Source: an uncultured Opitutales bacterium (GTDB lineage Bacteria; Verrucomicrobiota; Verrucomicrobiia; Opitutales; Seribacteraceae). From it: a stretch of DNA of 64,000 nt. Below are positions 1-11,203 of this stretch, piece after piece; the stretch's first letter is position 1, and the number at the start of each line of letters is the position of its first letter. A program made the position numbers and the translations under genes. Location of the stretch: assembly GCA_943789375.1 (NCBI GenBank), contig CALSTX010000004.1:127001-191000 (forward strand), given 5' to 3'. Under the pieces are notes generated by a model. That model saw nothing but the letters and a program-made list of their open reading frames with translations. It did no database searches and was not told the origin of the DNA.

Positions 1-3000
1 TTCCTACCATGCTCGGGCCAGGGCAGAGCCTCGCATCTGGCATCGGACCGAACGGTATCATGCTTCCCATGCAATTAGGCCAAGTTTCTCAAGCCATGAT
101 GACCGCCATACAGGCAGATGTAGAGGCAGCCGGTGCTGCCATGGGGATCTCTCCGGAAGGCGGAGTGGATGCCTCGGATGCCACAGTTCCAGATCCTGAT
201 GAACCTTCTGAAGATGAATTAAACGAATCCGATGATAAAAGAAAAGGAGCGTCTAAAGGAGTGGGTGATGACGATAATGGTACTGATGCTGTTGCTCTTG
301 AGAAAGCTGGACTGATTGACCTGAACGATCCCGAACAGGCAGCCAAAGCTGATTCGTTTGTGGAGGTAAGCACTCTTTCAGCAGGTTCATTTGCTGCCAA
401 AGGTGAAAAGGAAGCTCAAATAGCGGCTCAAAAGTCTGAACTTGATGGTGACAAATCACAACTCGAACAATTAAAGCTCCAGCGAAATTCTCGTAGGAAC
501 GATGATACTGAATTATCAATAGACGAACAAATTGCAGCCCTTGAAGCTAAGATATCTGTCACTGAGAGTGATATTGCTATTTCTGAGTCAGAACTCGGAA
601 AAGGTACGGCATCTTTTGTTGAGGCACTTTCAGATCATATGGCATCAACAGTTGATGTTATTATTGAAGCCGAAGCTCTCGGTGTTAAGTCAGAGGATCT
701 TATTACACAAACTACTGAATACGCTGAGAATGCCCAGATCACCAACAAAAATTTAAAAAGGGTTAAGGAAGCTGGGGTTACGGATAATGATGCATTGGCT
801 GGTTTAGTTTCAAGTCCTGACAAATCTGATGAAGCCGAAGAAATGTTAGATCTTGCTGTAGCGGAAAAACAAGATGATCCAGAAACTTTTGCCGCCCTTG
901 CCAGAAGCACAGATGTTGCTGACAAAATGATGGAAGCTAAGGAAAGTGGAACGGATGTTGATTCTGTTTTGGTAGCCATAAAAACTACTGACTCCAAAAA
1001 ACAGGTAGCAAAGCAGAAAAAGGTCGAAGCCCAGAATAAAAAAGATGAAGCCCTTGCCAGTGGAGTTGAAATCCCACCCACTTTGGTATCAAGCATCGAT
1101 GCTGCGCAAGATGATGCTGAACTCACTTTGCTTCTGGAAGAAAATACTGGTACCGTGTATTATGATCAGTTGGTTATTTTAAAGGATTCTAGATCAGATA
1201 TTATAAACGCTGACGCCGAGACTCTTGCTGCTGACACTGCTAAAACCAAAATCGTAGATACTTCTGCTTATGTCGGCAAGGTTAAGGAAATTTCTGTAAA
1301 AAAGCTTGAAGAAGCAAACGAACAAAAGAAGGGACTTTCTTCCGTGATAGTCGCTGATATTGAAACGCAACTCACGATTGATTCGACAGGTGATGATATT
1401 ACCACACTTAAAGAGTCTTACGCTGTTGATCCTAATTACGATACCATCGTAAGTTTCATAGATAAATTAAAATCTTCCTTTGATCTAGATCCTGCCAACA
1501 TGGCAAGTGGGATTGTAGATAACGCTGAAACCGCTGCAGATAACTTAGAAACAATTTCTACTGCTGAAACTTTGGGGGTTGATCCAGCATCGATTGCACA
1601 AAAGCCTGAGAGAGCAAAAGAATATAAGGAAATAACAACTCAAGTTGCAGATGATATTGAGTCTGGTGCTGTAGGAGCTGACCTTTTTACCAATTTAGAT
1701 ACGGTTGCGGATATTGTATCCGTTGCAAAGGATAAAGGTTTAGACACCACAGATTTAACCAAAAATGTTGCAAAGGATGCGGCGGTTGCGACCGAGATGA
1801 AAGAGTTCGTAGATCAAATCGATGCATCTAGTACAACAACAGATTCAGCAACAGCTTTTGCAAATATTGCTGATGCTGGAAACATTATCAAAAAGGCTAA
1901 AGACAGCGGGATTTCAACTGAAGATCTTGCTAAGGATTTGGCCGGTGACGCTGAAGTAATTGGTGAGATGAAAGAATTTGTTGATCAAATCGACATCACA
2001 GGTACATCCGCTGAAACTGCTACAGCTTTTGCAAATATTGCTGACGCTGGAAACATTATCAAAAAGGCCAAAGACAGCGGGATATCAACCGATGACCTTG
2101 CCAAGGACTTAGCTGGAGATGCAGATGTAATTGGTGAAATGAAAGAGTTTGTTGATCAAATCGTCACCACAGGTACATCTGCGGATTCTGCGTCTGCTTT
2201 TGCAAATATTGCGGATGCAGGAAGGATCATAAAGCAAGGTAAAGACAGTGGGGTTTCCACAGATGACTTAGCAAAGAATCTTGCTGATAATACAGAGGCG
2301 ATTAGTTCAATGAAATCAGCCTCTGATCAACTAGATGGTTTGGGTGCAGAAGGCGATGCAGCATCCTTTTTTACTAATATTGTCGAAGTTGGTAGAGCGG
2401 TTCAAAAAGCAAAAGATTTAGGAGTCGAGGATGAGGCTTTAATTTTAGAAATGACCAAAAACCCCGACAAAGCTGCCCAAGTTAACCAAGTTTTTGAAGC
2501 CGTGGGTACAGGTGTTGATGCTGATGCTGCAAAAAATATATTAGGAAATGTAGATGAGATCGGTGAAATGGCTGATGCAATTGTACATGCTGAAAAATCC
2601 GGTGCTAACCTCAATGATTTTGTGAAGAAGGATGTTGAGGAGCACAAGGCTCTCAACAATGTTATCGAGCAGCTTGGTGGAACAGATGGTGATGCTGCAG
2701 AAAAATTTCTCAACGAAGGCATAGATGACGTTCTACAATTAAACCAAGCTCTTGAAGAAGGTCATTTGGATGCTGATGCATTGGCCAGTTCCGTTTCATC
2801 TGGTGAGACTTTTGCTGATGCCTTTAAAAACAGCTCAGTTGATAAATTAAAGGAAAGGTTTGGAGGGAATGATGATCTGCTTGAGGCGGTATCTCTTTAT
2901 GAAGACCAAGCTAATGATATACTTTTTGCCCTTAGTTTTGTTGATCCAGGAAGCAGTCAGGAAACTGCTTTAATGGGTAATTTAGATAAACTGGGAGCAA

Positions 3001-4715
3001 TTATGTATCTTAGTCATAGGTTCGAAGATAACCCACAAAGAATGAACATTATCTTTTCTAACTTGGATGTAGCTATTGCCCTGGACCAACTTGTTGCAGA
3101 ACTCGGAGTTTTTCCAGGTCGTTTAAGCATCGTATTTGAAAATGCTGAACTGGCTCCAGCAATCCTTGCTACCTATCAGGAATATGAGCAAAACGGTGCC
3201 TATGATCTTATCGATACCTTATTTTCCTCGAGCCAAAGTTTAAAGGATACAATTTCGAATGATGGGCTGAACAAATTACTTCGTGATTTTCCTGGTTTTG
3301 CCTTTGAGATAGAAACTAATCGGGAGCGTGCTGGTGAGATTAGTAATCTTATTACCCAAGTCGGACCACAATATGCTGATCACATCCTTCATAATTTAGA
3401 AAAGTTTGATGATTTAAACACAATGATCTTACGGACCAAAGGTGATCCCTTTAGAATCGAGACTTTGTTTTATAACATTCATGCCCTTGAGCAAATCAAG
3501 AAGCTCTCTGACCATTATAAAGAGATCAACCTTTTAGGAGGTCAGGATGTCGTTTTTCTTAACATTGAGCTTTTCTCCCAAGATCCGCTTTATTATGAAT
3601 TAGCTCTGAATTCTCCTAAGTTCTTTGTTCGTTTGTCCGAAATTTCAGGTGACTTAAACGATGTACCTTCGAGCCTTGCTGCTCAGTTACAGGAATTGAA
3701 CCTGAACCGTGAAGAGCTCAAAACTGTCCTTGCAGATTTGCTTGCAGGTCCACAAGTAGAAGGTCCAAACACTGCTCCACCTGAGCAGACTGGAGACCAA
3801 GCAAGTTCTGACACCGCTACACTTAGCTTTTTAATGGATCATGTGATTCCCTCCCAGGATGATGAAAGCATTGAGGGTGTGGTTTACTTAAATCCTAATA
3901 AAGTCGTAAGCTATGATATGGCATCCACCAGTACATTCTTTAAGGAATCTTCAGATTTGTACTTTATGCTATCTGATTTAGACTCTAGCGATGATCCTGA
4001 TAATTATGCCAATACCACATCTTTACAAGATGCAGGTTATTTTGTGGGAGGTGTTTTTGGTGGAAGAAATATTGAGTTTAACTCTGCGACCTACAATCTT
4101 AGCAATTTAAATTCAGAGAATTTACTTGTTGCGGCAGGTGGAACACTTTCACTTAAGGGAGAAATTGATATCATTACCAAGTCTGGTATAGATATTGTGT
4201 CTGAACTTATTTTTATGTCTCTCGAACAGTTGTCGATAGCAGAAGGTAGTTCTATCAACTACGGTGGTGAGACTCTTGGATTTGGGTCCCTTGAGACTAT
4301 TGATGTTATAAATGTTGATTTGTTTGCTGAAGGTGAAATCTCACTCCGTTCCCTTGATAGTCTGGTGATAAATGACTCCAGCATGGCTACTTCTGGTAAA
4401 GGGGGAGCCGACTTCGTCCATCTACTTGCAGCTAGCGAGCTTTCCATTGATAACCTTCGTTTTTCTGAACATGTTAGACAAATTGCCATGGAAGCCATGA
4501 CCATCAACCTTTCCAACCTCAACTTCCCCGCAGGCTCAACAGTTCAGTTGAATTCTCTATACGGTGGAGTTGATGGGGTTTATCCAAACTTTGGTAACAA
4601 GGAATATGGACGAGTGAATTTTATTCAAAATGTTCGATACAACCAAAACCTTATGAATTCCCGTTCAACCTTTGATCAGTTTGGTGGTTCTATCACCATT
4701 GGTAATTCCCAATAA
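1..4715 (+). CDS. Giant acidic repeat-containing surface or secreted protein, 5' end outside window
   Basis: The reading frame is open to the left edge. The first in-window ATG (position 9) is followed by no signal peptide, so the true start probably lies upstream; at least 1568 residues are visible. Residues about 50-160 are acidic and low-complexity. Residues about 160-590 look helical, rich in Ala, Asp, Glu, Lys and Ser. Near-identical 57-residue repeats begin at about residue 597, followed by more divergent helical repeats to about 1250. The last 300 residues are beta-rich and Gly/Asn/Ser-rich, with strands resembling haemagglutinin or autotransporter passengers. It is followed after 15 bases by a predicted beta-barrel protein and then a FecR-domain protein, which suggests a shared envelope role. 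I do not recognise a named family. Adhesin or surface-layer function is inference. Confidence 0.75.
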   Translation, partial: PTMLGPGQSLASGIGPNGIMLPMQLGQVSQAMMTAIQADVEAAGAAMGISPEGGVDASDATVPDPDEPSEDELNESDDKRKGASKGVGDDDNGTDAVALEKAGLIDLNDPEQAAKADSFVEVSTLSAGSFAAKGEKEAQIAAQKSELDGDKSQLEQLKLQRNSRRNDDTELSIDEQIAALEAKISVTESDIAISESELGKGTASFVEALSDHMASTVDVIIEAEALGVKSEDLITQTTEYAENAQITNKNLKRVKEAGVTDNDALAGLVSSPDKSDEAEEMLDLAVAEKQDDPETFAALARSTDVADKMMEAKESGTDVDSVLVAIKTTDSKKQVAKQKKVEAQNKKDEALASGVEIPPTLVSSIDAAQDDAELTLLLEENTGTVYYDQLVILKDSRSDIINADAETLAADTAKTKIVDTSAYVGKVKEISVKKLEEANEQKKGLSSVIVADIETQLTIDSTGDDITTLKESYAVDPNYDTIVSFIDKLKSSFDLDPANMASGIVDNAETAADNLETISTAETLGVDPASIAQKPERAKEYKEITTQVADDIESGAVGADLFTNLDTVADIVSVAKDKGLDTTDLTKNVAKDAAVATEMKEFVDQIDASSTTTDSATAFANIADAGNIIKKAKDSGISTEDLAKDLAGDAEVIGEMKEFVDQIDITGTSAETATAFANIADAGNIIKKAKDSGISTDDLAKDLAGDADVIGEMKEFVDQIVTTGTSADSASAFANIADAGRIIKQGKDSGVSTDDLAKNLADNTEAISSMKSASDQLDGLGAEGDAASFFTNIVEVGRAVQKAKDLGVEDEALILEMTKNPDKAAQVNQVFEAVGTGVDADAAKNILGNVDEIGEMADAIVHAEKSGANLNDFVKKDVEEHKALNNVIEQLGGTDGDAAEKFLNEGIDDVLQLNQALEEGHLDADALASSVSSGETFADAFKNSSVDKLKERFGGNDDLLEAVSLYEDQANDILFALSFVDPGSSQETALMGNLDKLGAIMYLSHRFEDNPQRMNIIFSNLDVAIALDQLVAELGVFPGRLSIVFENAELAPAILATYQEYEQNGAYDLIDTLFSSSQSLKDTISNDGLNKLLRDFPGFAFEIETNRERAGEISNLITQVGPQYADHILHNLEKFDDLNTMILRTKGDPFRIETLFYNIHALEQIKKLSDHYKEINLLGGQDVVFLNIELFSQDPLYYELALNSPKFFVRLSEISGDLNDVPSSLAAQLQELNLNREELKTVLADLLAGPQVEGPNTAPPEQTGDQASSDTATLSFLMDHVIPSQDDESIEGVVYLNPNKVVSYDMASTSTFFKESSDLYFMLSDLDSSDDPDNYANTTSLQDAGYFVGGVFGGRNIEFNSATYNLSNLNSENLLVAAGGTLSLKGEIDIITKSGIDIVSELIFMSLEQLSIAEGSSINYGGETLGFGSLETIDVINVDLFAEGEISLRSLDSLVINDSSMATSGKGGADFVHLLAASELSIDNLRFSEHVRQIAMEAMTINLSNLNFPAGSTVQLNSLYGGVDGVYPNFGNKEYGRVNFIQNVRYNQNLMNSRSTFDQFGGSITIGNSQ
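1797..2480 (+). repeat. Tandem 171-base (57-residue) coding repeats
   Basis: Three near-identical in-frame units start at 1797, 1968 and 2139, each 171 bases and opening with MKEFVDQI. A fourth, diverged unit starts at 2310. Each carries the core FANIADAG, then a Lys-rich helix, KDSGIST and DLAKDLAGDA. The preceding 170 bases encode a more distant version. Nucleotide identity between the first two units is visibly high, which points to recent duplication or ongoing homogenisation. Confidence 0.85.
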
Positions 4716-4730
4716 TTTTCTTATCTACTC

Positions 4731-5765
4731 ATGATGAAGTATATCTTCTCTCTTTTTGTCGCTGCCACTTCAGCCTTACCTTTCATTTACGGTCAAGAAC
4801 CTGTTGATGCGATTGTTCCATCCGATTTTTTTATCGACGCTCTTAGTGCAGCAAATACAGGTGCTGATGATCCCATGGGAACACAGAGGTTAATACAAGT
4901 AAAAGACTCTTCAATCACTCCTATGGTTACGGCTAGTAGTGCGTTTAAGTACACGTCAAATCCCGACAAGGCAAAAACACCAACAAGAAAAGATGGAACC
5001 TCACTAGATTTGACCTTAAATCTTTCTGTTGGGCTCGGTGAATATGGTCTTGGGGATGATGTTCTTGCCGTTCCGGCATTTAATTTCATGCAAATGAGAA
5101 CCTTCAATGACCCTGTTGGTGATTACGGTGATCAAATGCAAGCTTTTGATGTTGATGTTCAAATGATTGGAGTTTCAGTACCTTTTGTATTACCCAATGA
5201 CTTCACCTTAACCATTGGTCACTCCTATGTTGCTCCAAGCACATTTAGGGGAAGTGACCAAATCATTTCATATTCGAACACCCCAAGTATAGCTTTTGCT
5301 AAAAATTTCCCTCTTAGTTGGGGGGATGTTATTTCTTTCTCTGTTGGAATGAGTTATACTTTTTCTCAAGGAGATTCCCTTGAGGATCAAATTTCTGATC
5401 CTGACTATTTTAATTTTCTCAAAGCTGTAATGGAACAAAGCAATCTATCGCCTAATTCTGAATACCCTGCCAATTTACAAAGTGGGTTAGGCCATACAAT
5501 TAGTCTTTCTTACATGTCTCCTGTTGGTGAAAATCTCACTCTTATCCCATCTTTCACATACAACAACATGATGTTCTCAGAAGGCTCTTTCAAAAACAGA
5601 TCTGATAAGACATGTAATCTTGGACTAACTGCGTCCTACGCTTTATATGAATGGTTAACCGCTTCAGCGATGACTAATTATACTTGGAAAACGAGTTCGG
5701 ATAATGTTTCTGAATTTGAAGACTTTATAGGTGGACTAAGTCTTGGGGTATCCCACGCATTTTAA
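4731..5765 (+). CDS. Predicted outer-membrane beta-barrel protein
   Basis: The 344-residue product begins with a clear signal peptide: hydrophobic residues 5-20, then a likely cleavage near IYG/QEP. The mature part alternates polar and hydrophobic residues in many short strands and ends in Phe (LSLGVSHAF), the C-terminal signature recognised by the BAM complex. No catalytic motif is visible. Two adjacent ATG codons at 4731 and 4734 are equally possible starts. It lies 15 bases after the giant repeat protein and 14 bases before the FecR-domain gene, so the three are probably co-transcribed. A role as a transporter or anchor for the large protein is inference from context. Confidence 0.7.
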   Translation: MMKYIFSLFVAATSALPFIYGQEPVDAIVPSDFFIDALSAANTGADDPMGTQRLIQVKDSSITPMVTASSAFKYTSNPDKAKTPTRKDGTSLDLTLNLSVGLGEYGLGDDVLAVPAFNFMQMRTFNDPVGDYGDQMQAFDVDVQMIGVSVPFVLPNDFTLTIGHSYVAPSTFRGSDQIISYSNTPSIAFAKNFPLSWGDVISFSVGMSYTFSQGDSLEDQISDPDYFNFLKAVMEQSNLSPNSEYPANLQSGLGHTISLSYMSPVGENLTLIPSFTYNNMMFSEGSFKNRSDKTCNLGLTASYALYEWLTASAMTNYTWKTSSDNVSEFEDFIGGLSLGVSHAF

Positions 5766-5779
5766 ACTACTTCTTTTCT

Positions 5780-6766
5780 GTGCGTACAGTTGGAATAAGT
5801 TTATTCCTTTACATTTTTTCCTGTCTTTCTGCTCGTTCAGATTCTGTTTATCTTTCTATTGAAGACTTGCTTTTGCAGGGTGAAGAGTTTGCAGACAATG
5901 ATCAATTCTCAGATTCATTAAAGGTTCTTAACCAGGCCATGGGGCTTCTTAAGCAAGCACCTCGGTCACATTCTCTACGTCTTGAGACTGAAAAATTGAT
6001 AAGGGTGGTTAAAGGTCGGTCCTTAGTTGCTCGCTATCGTGGTGGTAATGTAAACGCCTACACTGACCCGAATGCTTTGCTACCTTTAAGTCAGGAAACA
6101 CGAGATTTTAAAATTATCCAGCTATTGGGTAAAGTATTGGCAAGAAAAGTATGGGATTCTCGAGATGAGTTACAAGTTGGAGAGTTTATTGGCCTTGGTC
6201 GTCGAATTACTGTCTTACCTAAAGGAGGAATAGAGCTTACCACTTCCTCGAAAGATAATATTACCTTACGGTCATTACAGGCAGCAAGTTTTGATGTCGT
6301 TGATAATTCCCGTTTTTCTCTTCACTCTGGTTCTTATGTGATCCATTCAATGGCGGATTATACCCAAATTAGTATTATGTCTCCTCTTGTAGATCTTGTC
6401 ATTTCTTCGACTGAACCCTTTGCGTTCATGGCCGGCGTCACCACAAATGGAGGAATAAAAGTAATATCTCTGCTTGGGGAAATTAAAATGAGTACAGAAG
6501 ACTATAAAACATCCTTAGTACCCGGTGAACTTTCCTTTGCATTACCAGATGGGTTTAGTCGAAAAATGAATGTCGAATTGAGCACATTGATTGTAACTTC
6601 AAACTTGTTGACCGACTTTAAGCAACCACCAGTTTTCTTGAAGAAGTTAAGACAGCAGGCCATGATGCAAGCGTTGCGTACTCGTAAACGCTTTCGCACC
6701 GTTGTAGGAGATGTAAGGGGGAGTGAAAACTTTGAACTCAAAGTTTTAGAAGATGAAAGACCTTGA
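5780..6766 (+). CDS. FecR-domain exported protein
   Basis: This 328-residue protein starts with GTG and has a signal peptide (hydrophobic residues 5-16, cleavage near SARS/DSV). Residues about 25-75 form a short TPR-like helical region. Residues about 130-260 have the strand pattern of a FecR domain: a line such as GEFIGLGRRITVLPKGGIEL, followed by surface-exposed strands ending in a GEIKM segment. In Verrucomicrobiota such domains are common in exported proteins and are not tied to iron uptake, so I do not call a FecIR signalling system; no sigma factor lies nearby. It is the third gene of the envelope operon. The basic C-terminus (about residues 290-310) is unexplained. Confidence 0.65.
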   Translation: MRTVGISLFLYIFSCLSARSDSVYLSIEDLLLQGEEFADNDQFSDSLKVLNQAMGLLKQAPRSHSLRLETEKLIRVVKGRSLVARYRGGNVNAYTDPNALLPLSQETRDFKIIQLLGKVLARKVWDSRDELQVGEFIGLGRRITVLPKGGIELTTSSKDNITLRSLQAASFDVVDNSRFSLHSGSYVIHSMADYTQISIMSPLVDLVISSTEPFAFMAGVTTNGGIKVISLLGEIKMSTEDYKTSLVPGELSFALPDGFSRKMNVELSTLIVTSNLLTDFKQPPVFLKKLRQQAMMQALRTRKRFRTVVGDVRGSENFELKVLEDERP

Positions 6767-6908
6767 GGTTCCCTACAAATTTCTGATTTTATATTCCTGT
6801 TCCCCAACGACCATGTTCGCTCCAAATGTTTGATTTTTTACATGAATGTGAATGACTGCTTTAATACTATGCGGTCTATTTAAAAATTTCTTTTCTGAGT
6901 TATACCTC

Positions 6909-8117
6909 TTAGTTTTTCAGTCTTGGCACAAAGAGCGGTTGAATATCTTGGCTAGGTAGTAGCCGGATTCGATGATTTTCATTGGGGGAAAGGCTTCCAA
7001 TGATGCGAAAGATGTCACCGCGTTCCATAGCGAGGTAGTCATTGATCATCTCTTTTTCTAAGTCTCGCCTCTGGAATTCATAGAGATATTCAATCCCGTC
7101 TGAGCCCATGCCCATAAAAGAGATGGTACCTTTCCTTTTTTTGACTGGGCTAATCAAACGAAACAAGTTGGGCCCTTGATCTTCCACCTTGGGATGCTCA
7201 TAGCCTAAAATAGAGAGGCCAAACTTTACTTCTCTGATTTCTAAATGAAGCAGTCGGTTAATTTTTTCAACATGAGCCAGAGCTTTATATGTTCGAACTT
7301 CATGGCTAAAGTATTTTGAGTTTTTCAATGTCATAGGGCAGGGAAGCCCATTGAAATAAGGAGCCATAAGGGAGAGATCTTTGTTTCCTGTGACTACATT
7401 GTAAGTGGTGGTGTGCAGGTTTCTGCAAATCTCAGATTCTGCTGGTTCTGTAATCACCATCCGACCACTTCTTTTTAATAATTGTACGGATTGTTCAAGC
7501 CAACCTGTGCTTTCTTCAATCTCTTGATCTTGGGTGATTTCGTTGAAGGAAAAACCAAAAAGAATCAGGTCAAACTTCTGTTTTACTTTTTCCTCTGGGA
7601 AGTACCGCAAGTCTAGGCGTTGCGAATGGACACGACTGTTGGGCCAGAGGTCAGAACAGGAACGGTGTAAATCTTTTAAGTAGTTTAAGCTCTTACTCGA
7701 ATAGTCCCATGCATGGAGCTCAACCGGATTAGTAACTCCCTGATTGCGTAACAAGGATAGGCAAGCCAAGCCACTTGCTCCCGATCCGCTCCCTATATCA
7801 AGAATTCGGATGGGCCCATTTTTAGGAATACTCCAAAGTGAACGGGATATGGTCTCGGCAATCCCAAAGAGGGTGGCGATCCAGGTTCTTGAAAAATAAA
7901 AGTTACCGTAGGAAATAATCGACAGGTCCCGTTTGCCATAAGAAGATGACTCAAAAGATCTGTTTTTGTTAAAGCGGTCGCTTTGTTCAACAATTTCCTG
8001 CCGTATCAAATTTAAAAGTTTCTCTTCTCCGACTTCTGTCCATTTTTGCTTGGCTTGTGCCCACCACCAGTCTTCAACTGTCTTTGGGAAAGTAGGGAGA
8101 GAAATGGTAGGCTTCAT
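6909..8117 (-). CDS. Rsm22-like SAM-dependent methyltransferase
   Basis: The 402-residue protein has a class I methyltransferase core with motif I ILDIGSGSGASG at about residues 104-115. It is followed by an acidic strand (LHAWDYSS) and a later motif FDLILFGFSFNEI. The overall layout, with an N-terminal helical region and a C-terminal beta-rich tail, resembles the Rsm22 family of small-subunit ribosome-associated methyltransferases. The family's bacterial substrate is poorly known. It lies downstream of enolase on the same strand, 112 bases away, so linkage is loose. The family assignment is moderate and the methyltransferase fold is firm. Confidence 0.65.
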   Translation of the reverse strand: MKPTISLPTFPKTVEDWWWAQAKQKWTEVGEEKLLNLIRQEIVEQSDRFNKNRSFESSSYGKRDLSIISYGNFYFSRTWIATLFGIAETISRSLWSIPKNGPIRILDIGSGSGASGLACLSLLRNQGVTNPVELHAWDYSSKSLNYLKDLHRSCSDLWPNSRVHSQRLDLRYFPEEKVKQKFDLILFGFSFNEITQDQEIEESTGWLEQSVQLLKRSGRMVITEPAESEICRNLHTTTYNVVTGNKDLSLMAPYFNGLPCPMTLKNSKYFSHEVRTYKALAHVEKINRLLHLEIREVKFGLSILGYEHPKVEDQGPNLFRLISPVKKRKGTISFMGMGSDGIEYLYEFQRRDLEKEMINDYLAMERGDIFRIIGSLSPNENHRIRLLPSQDIQPLFVPRLKN

Positions 8118-8229
8118 GTATGGATTACAGGGTATTCTTATGGTAAATGCTAAGAGGCATTCACTCTCATTCTTGTAAGCTTTTGCTTAAAAGTATTTCC
8201 AACCTTCCAAGCCAATCAGCCAATTGAGT

Positions 8230-9546
<1,317 letters not shown>

Positions 9547-9548
9547 CT

Positions 9549-9576
9549 ATCATGCCTTTTCCCTGAATTTTGTCAA
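9549..9576 (-). promoter_or_regulatory. Candidate sigma-70 promoter of eno
   Basis: On the minus strand a perfect TTGACA (9576-9571) is separated by 16 bases from CATGAT (9554-9549), a four-of-six match to TATAAT. Transcription would start near 9542 and give a leader of about 38 bases before the enolase ATG. Confidence 0.45.
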
Positions 9577-9662
9577 AATTCTTCGCTGACCTTATTAAGA
9601 TTTGACTTTTCTTGTGACTCGCAATCAGAGAGTTATTTCGATAGAAACATTTCCAATAAATT

Positions 9663-11177
9663 ATGGGTAAACCAAAAAATGCAATTTCACCAACTCGGGA
9701 AGAAAATTATCCAGAGTGGTACCAACAAGTAGTCAAAGCGGCAGACATGGCAGAAAACACTCCTGTGCGTGGTTGTATGGTAATCAAGCCGTGGGGCTAT
9801 GGCATATGGGAGAACATTCGGGATGCGTTGGATGTAATGTTTAAAGAGACTGGGCATAAGAATGCTTATTTCCCCCTGTTTATTCCCAAAAGTTTTTTGC
9901 AGCGTGAGGCCGAGCATGTCGATGGATTTGCCAAAGAGTGTGCCGTGGTTACCCATTCCCGGCTTGAAGCTGATGAGGCAGGAATTCTTCAACCTGCGGG
10001 TAAATTAGATGAGCCCTTGATTGTAAGGCCCACATCGGAAACAATTATCGGCGAGTTGTTTGCTCGTTGGGTCCAGTCTTATCGCGATCTACCTCTACTT
10101 ATCAATCAGTGGGCAAATGTTGTGCGATGGGAAATGAGGCCACGCCTCTTTCTTCGCACGGCTGAATTTCTCTGGCAAGAAGGGCATACCGTTCATGCAA
10201 CTGCCAGGGAAGCAGTGGAGGAGACTGAACTGATGCTTCGGACCTATGCAGATTTTTCTGAAAATTGGCTGGCAATGCCAGTATTACGAGGAGAGAAGAC
10301 GGAGTCCGAACGGTTCCCCGGTGCCGAATCGACTTTATGCATCGAAGCTATGATGCAAGACAGGAAAGCATTGCAGGCTGGGACTTCTCACTTTTTGGGG
10401 CAAAATTTTTCCAAGGCATGTGGGATAAAATTTCAAGGTGTGGAAGGAAAAGAGGAATTTGGATGGACCACATCCTGGGGTGTTTCCACTCGGTTAATTG
10501 GAGGCATGATTATGACCCATGCTGATGATGATGGCTTGATTGTACCTCCAAAAGTATCCCCCACTCATGCAGTCATTCTTCCAGTAACGCCCAAAGAAGA
10601 CTCCAGGGAACAAGTGCTTGATGCCTGCCACGCTTTAGCTCGTGAACTACGGGATAAATCATTTGCCGGTGCTCCTATTCGTGTGGACATCGACGATCGA
10701 GACTTGCGAGGGGGAGAGAAATATTGGCAATGGGTCAAGAAAGGCATTCCTTTGACTATTGAGATTGGGCCTAGAGATCTGGAGAAAGGATCTGTTTTTG
10801 TAGGCCGTCGTGATCTGGGTGCACAACGAGAGCCAATGAGTCGTGACGATTTACTTGCCAACATCCCCGAGCTTTTGGACCAGATACAGCAGACTCTTTT
10901 TTCTCGAGCTTTGGCCTTTCGGGATGAACATACCCGGGAAATTGATAATAAAGAAGAACTCTATTCATATTTTACCCCAGAAAATAAATCCAAGCCTGAG
11001 ATTCATGGTGGGTTCGCCTGGGTGCATTGGGATCGAGATCCAAAGTGGGAGGAAGCCTTGAAAAATGACTTAAAGGTAACCGTTCGCTGTATTCCAGAGA
11101 ATGGAGGAGATCCTGGTGTTTGTATATTTAGTGGTAACCCAAGCCCAGGCCGAGTGGTTCTTGCCAAATCATACTAA
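9663..11177 (+). CDS. proS: Proline--tRNA ligase, archaeal/eukaryal type
   Basis: Charges tRNA-Pro with proline. At 504 residues it lacks the large editing insertion of the common bacterial ProS and instead has the shorter archaeal/eukaryal architecture. Class II motifs are visible: motif 2 in NVVRWEMRPRLFLRTAEFLW, followed by QEGHTVHAT, and motif 3 in STRLIGGMIMTHADDDG. The anticodon-binding domain follows (VDIDDRDLRGGEKYWQWVKK), then the C-terminal zinc-domain-like region ending in a Tyr, as in this subfamily. The start ATG at 9663 has an A/T-rich leader without a Shine-Dalgarno sequence. panC starts 26 bases downstream, probably in the same operon. Confidence 0.95.
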   Translation: MGKPKNAISPTREENYPEWYQQVVKAADMAENTPVRGCMVIKPWGYGIWENIRDALDVMFKETGHKNAYFPLFIPKSFLQREAEHVDGFAKECAVVTHSRLEADEAGILQPAGKLDEPLIVRPTSETIIGELFARWVQSYRDLPLLINQWANVVRWEMRPRLFLRTAEFLWQEGHTVHATAREAVEETELMLRTYADFSENWLAMPVLRGEKTESERFPGAESTLCIEAMMQDRKALQAGTSHFLGQNFSKACGIKFQGVEGKEEFGWTTSWGVSTRLIGGMIMTHADDDGLIVPPKVSPTHAVILPVTPKEDSREQVLDACHALARELRDKSFAGAPIRVDIDDRDLRGGEKYWQWVKKGIPLTIEIGPRDLEKGSVFVGRRDLGAQREPMSRDDLLANIPELLDQIQQTLFSRALAFRDEHTREIDNKEELYSYFTPENKSKPEIHGGFAWVHWDRDPKWEEALKNDLKVTVRCIPENGGDPGVCIFSGNPSPGRVVLAKSY

Positions 11178-11203
11178 GTAATTGGAATGACCCTGCCCCT
11201 AAA

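Noticed and set aside
635..1126. A 163-codon frame antisense to the giant repeat protein
   Set aside because: Ser/Ala-rich shadow of the repetitive plus-strand gene.
5780..6766. FecR-domain protein as part of a FecI/FecR iron-signalling system
   Set aside because: No ECF sigma factor or TonB receptor nearby, and the protein has a cleavable signal peptide rather than a cytoplasmic anti-sigma domain.
8118..8229. Possible hairpin TAAGC-AAAA-GCTTA between eno and the Rsm22-like gene
   Set aside because: Only a five-base A/T-rich stem with no T tract; not a credible terminator.
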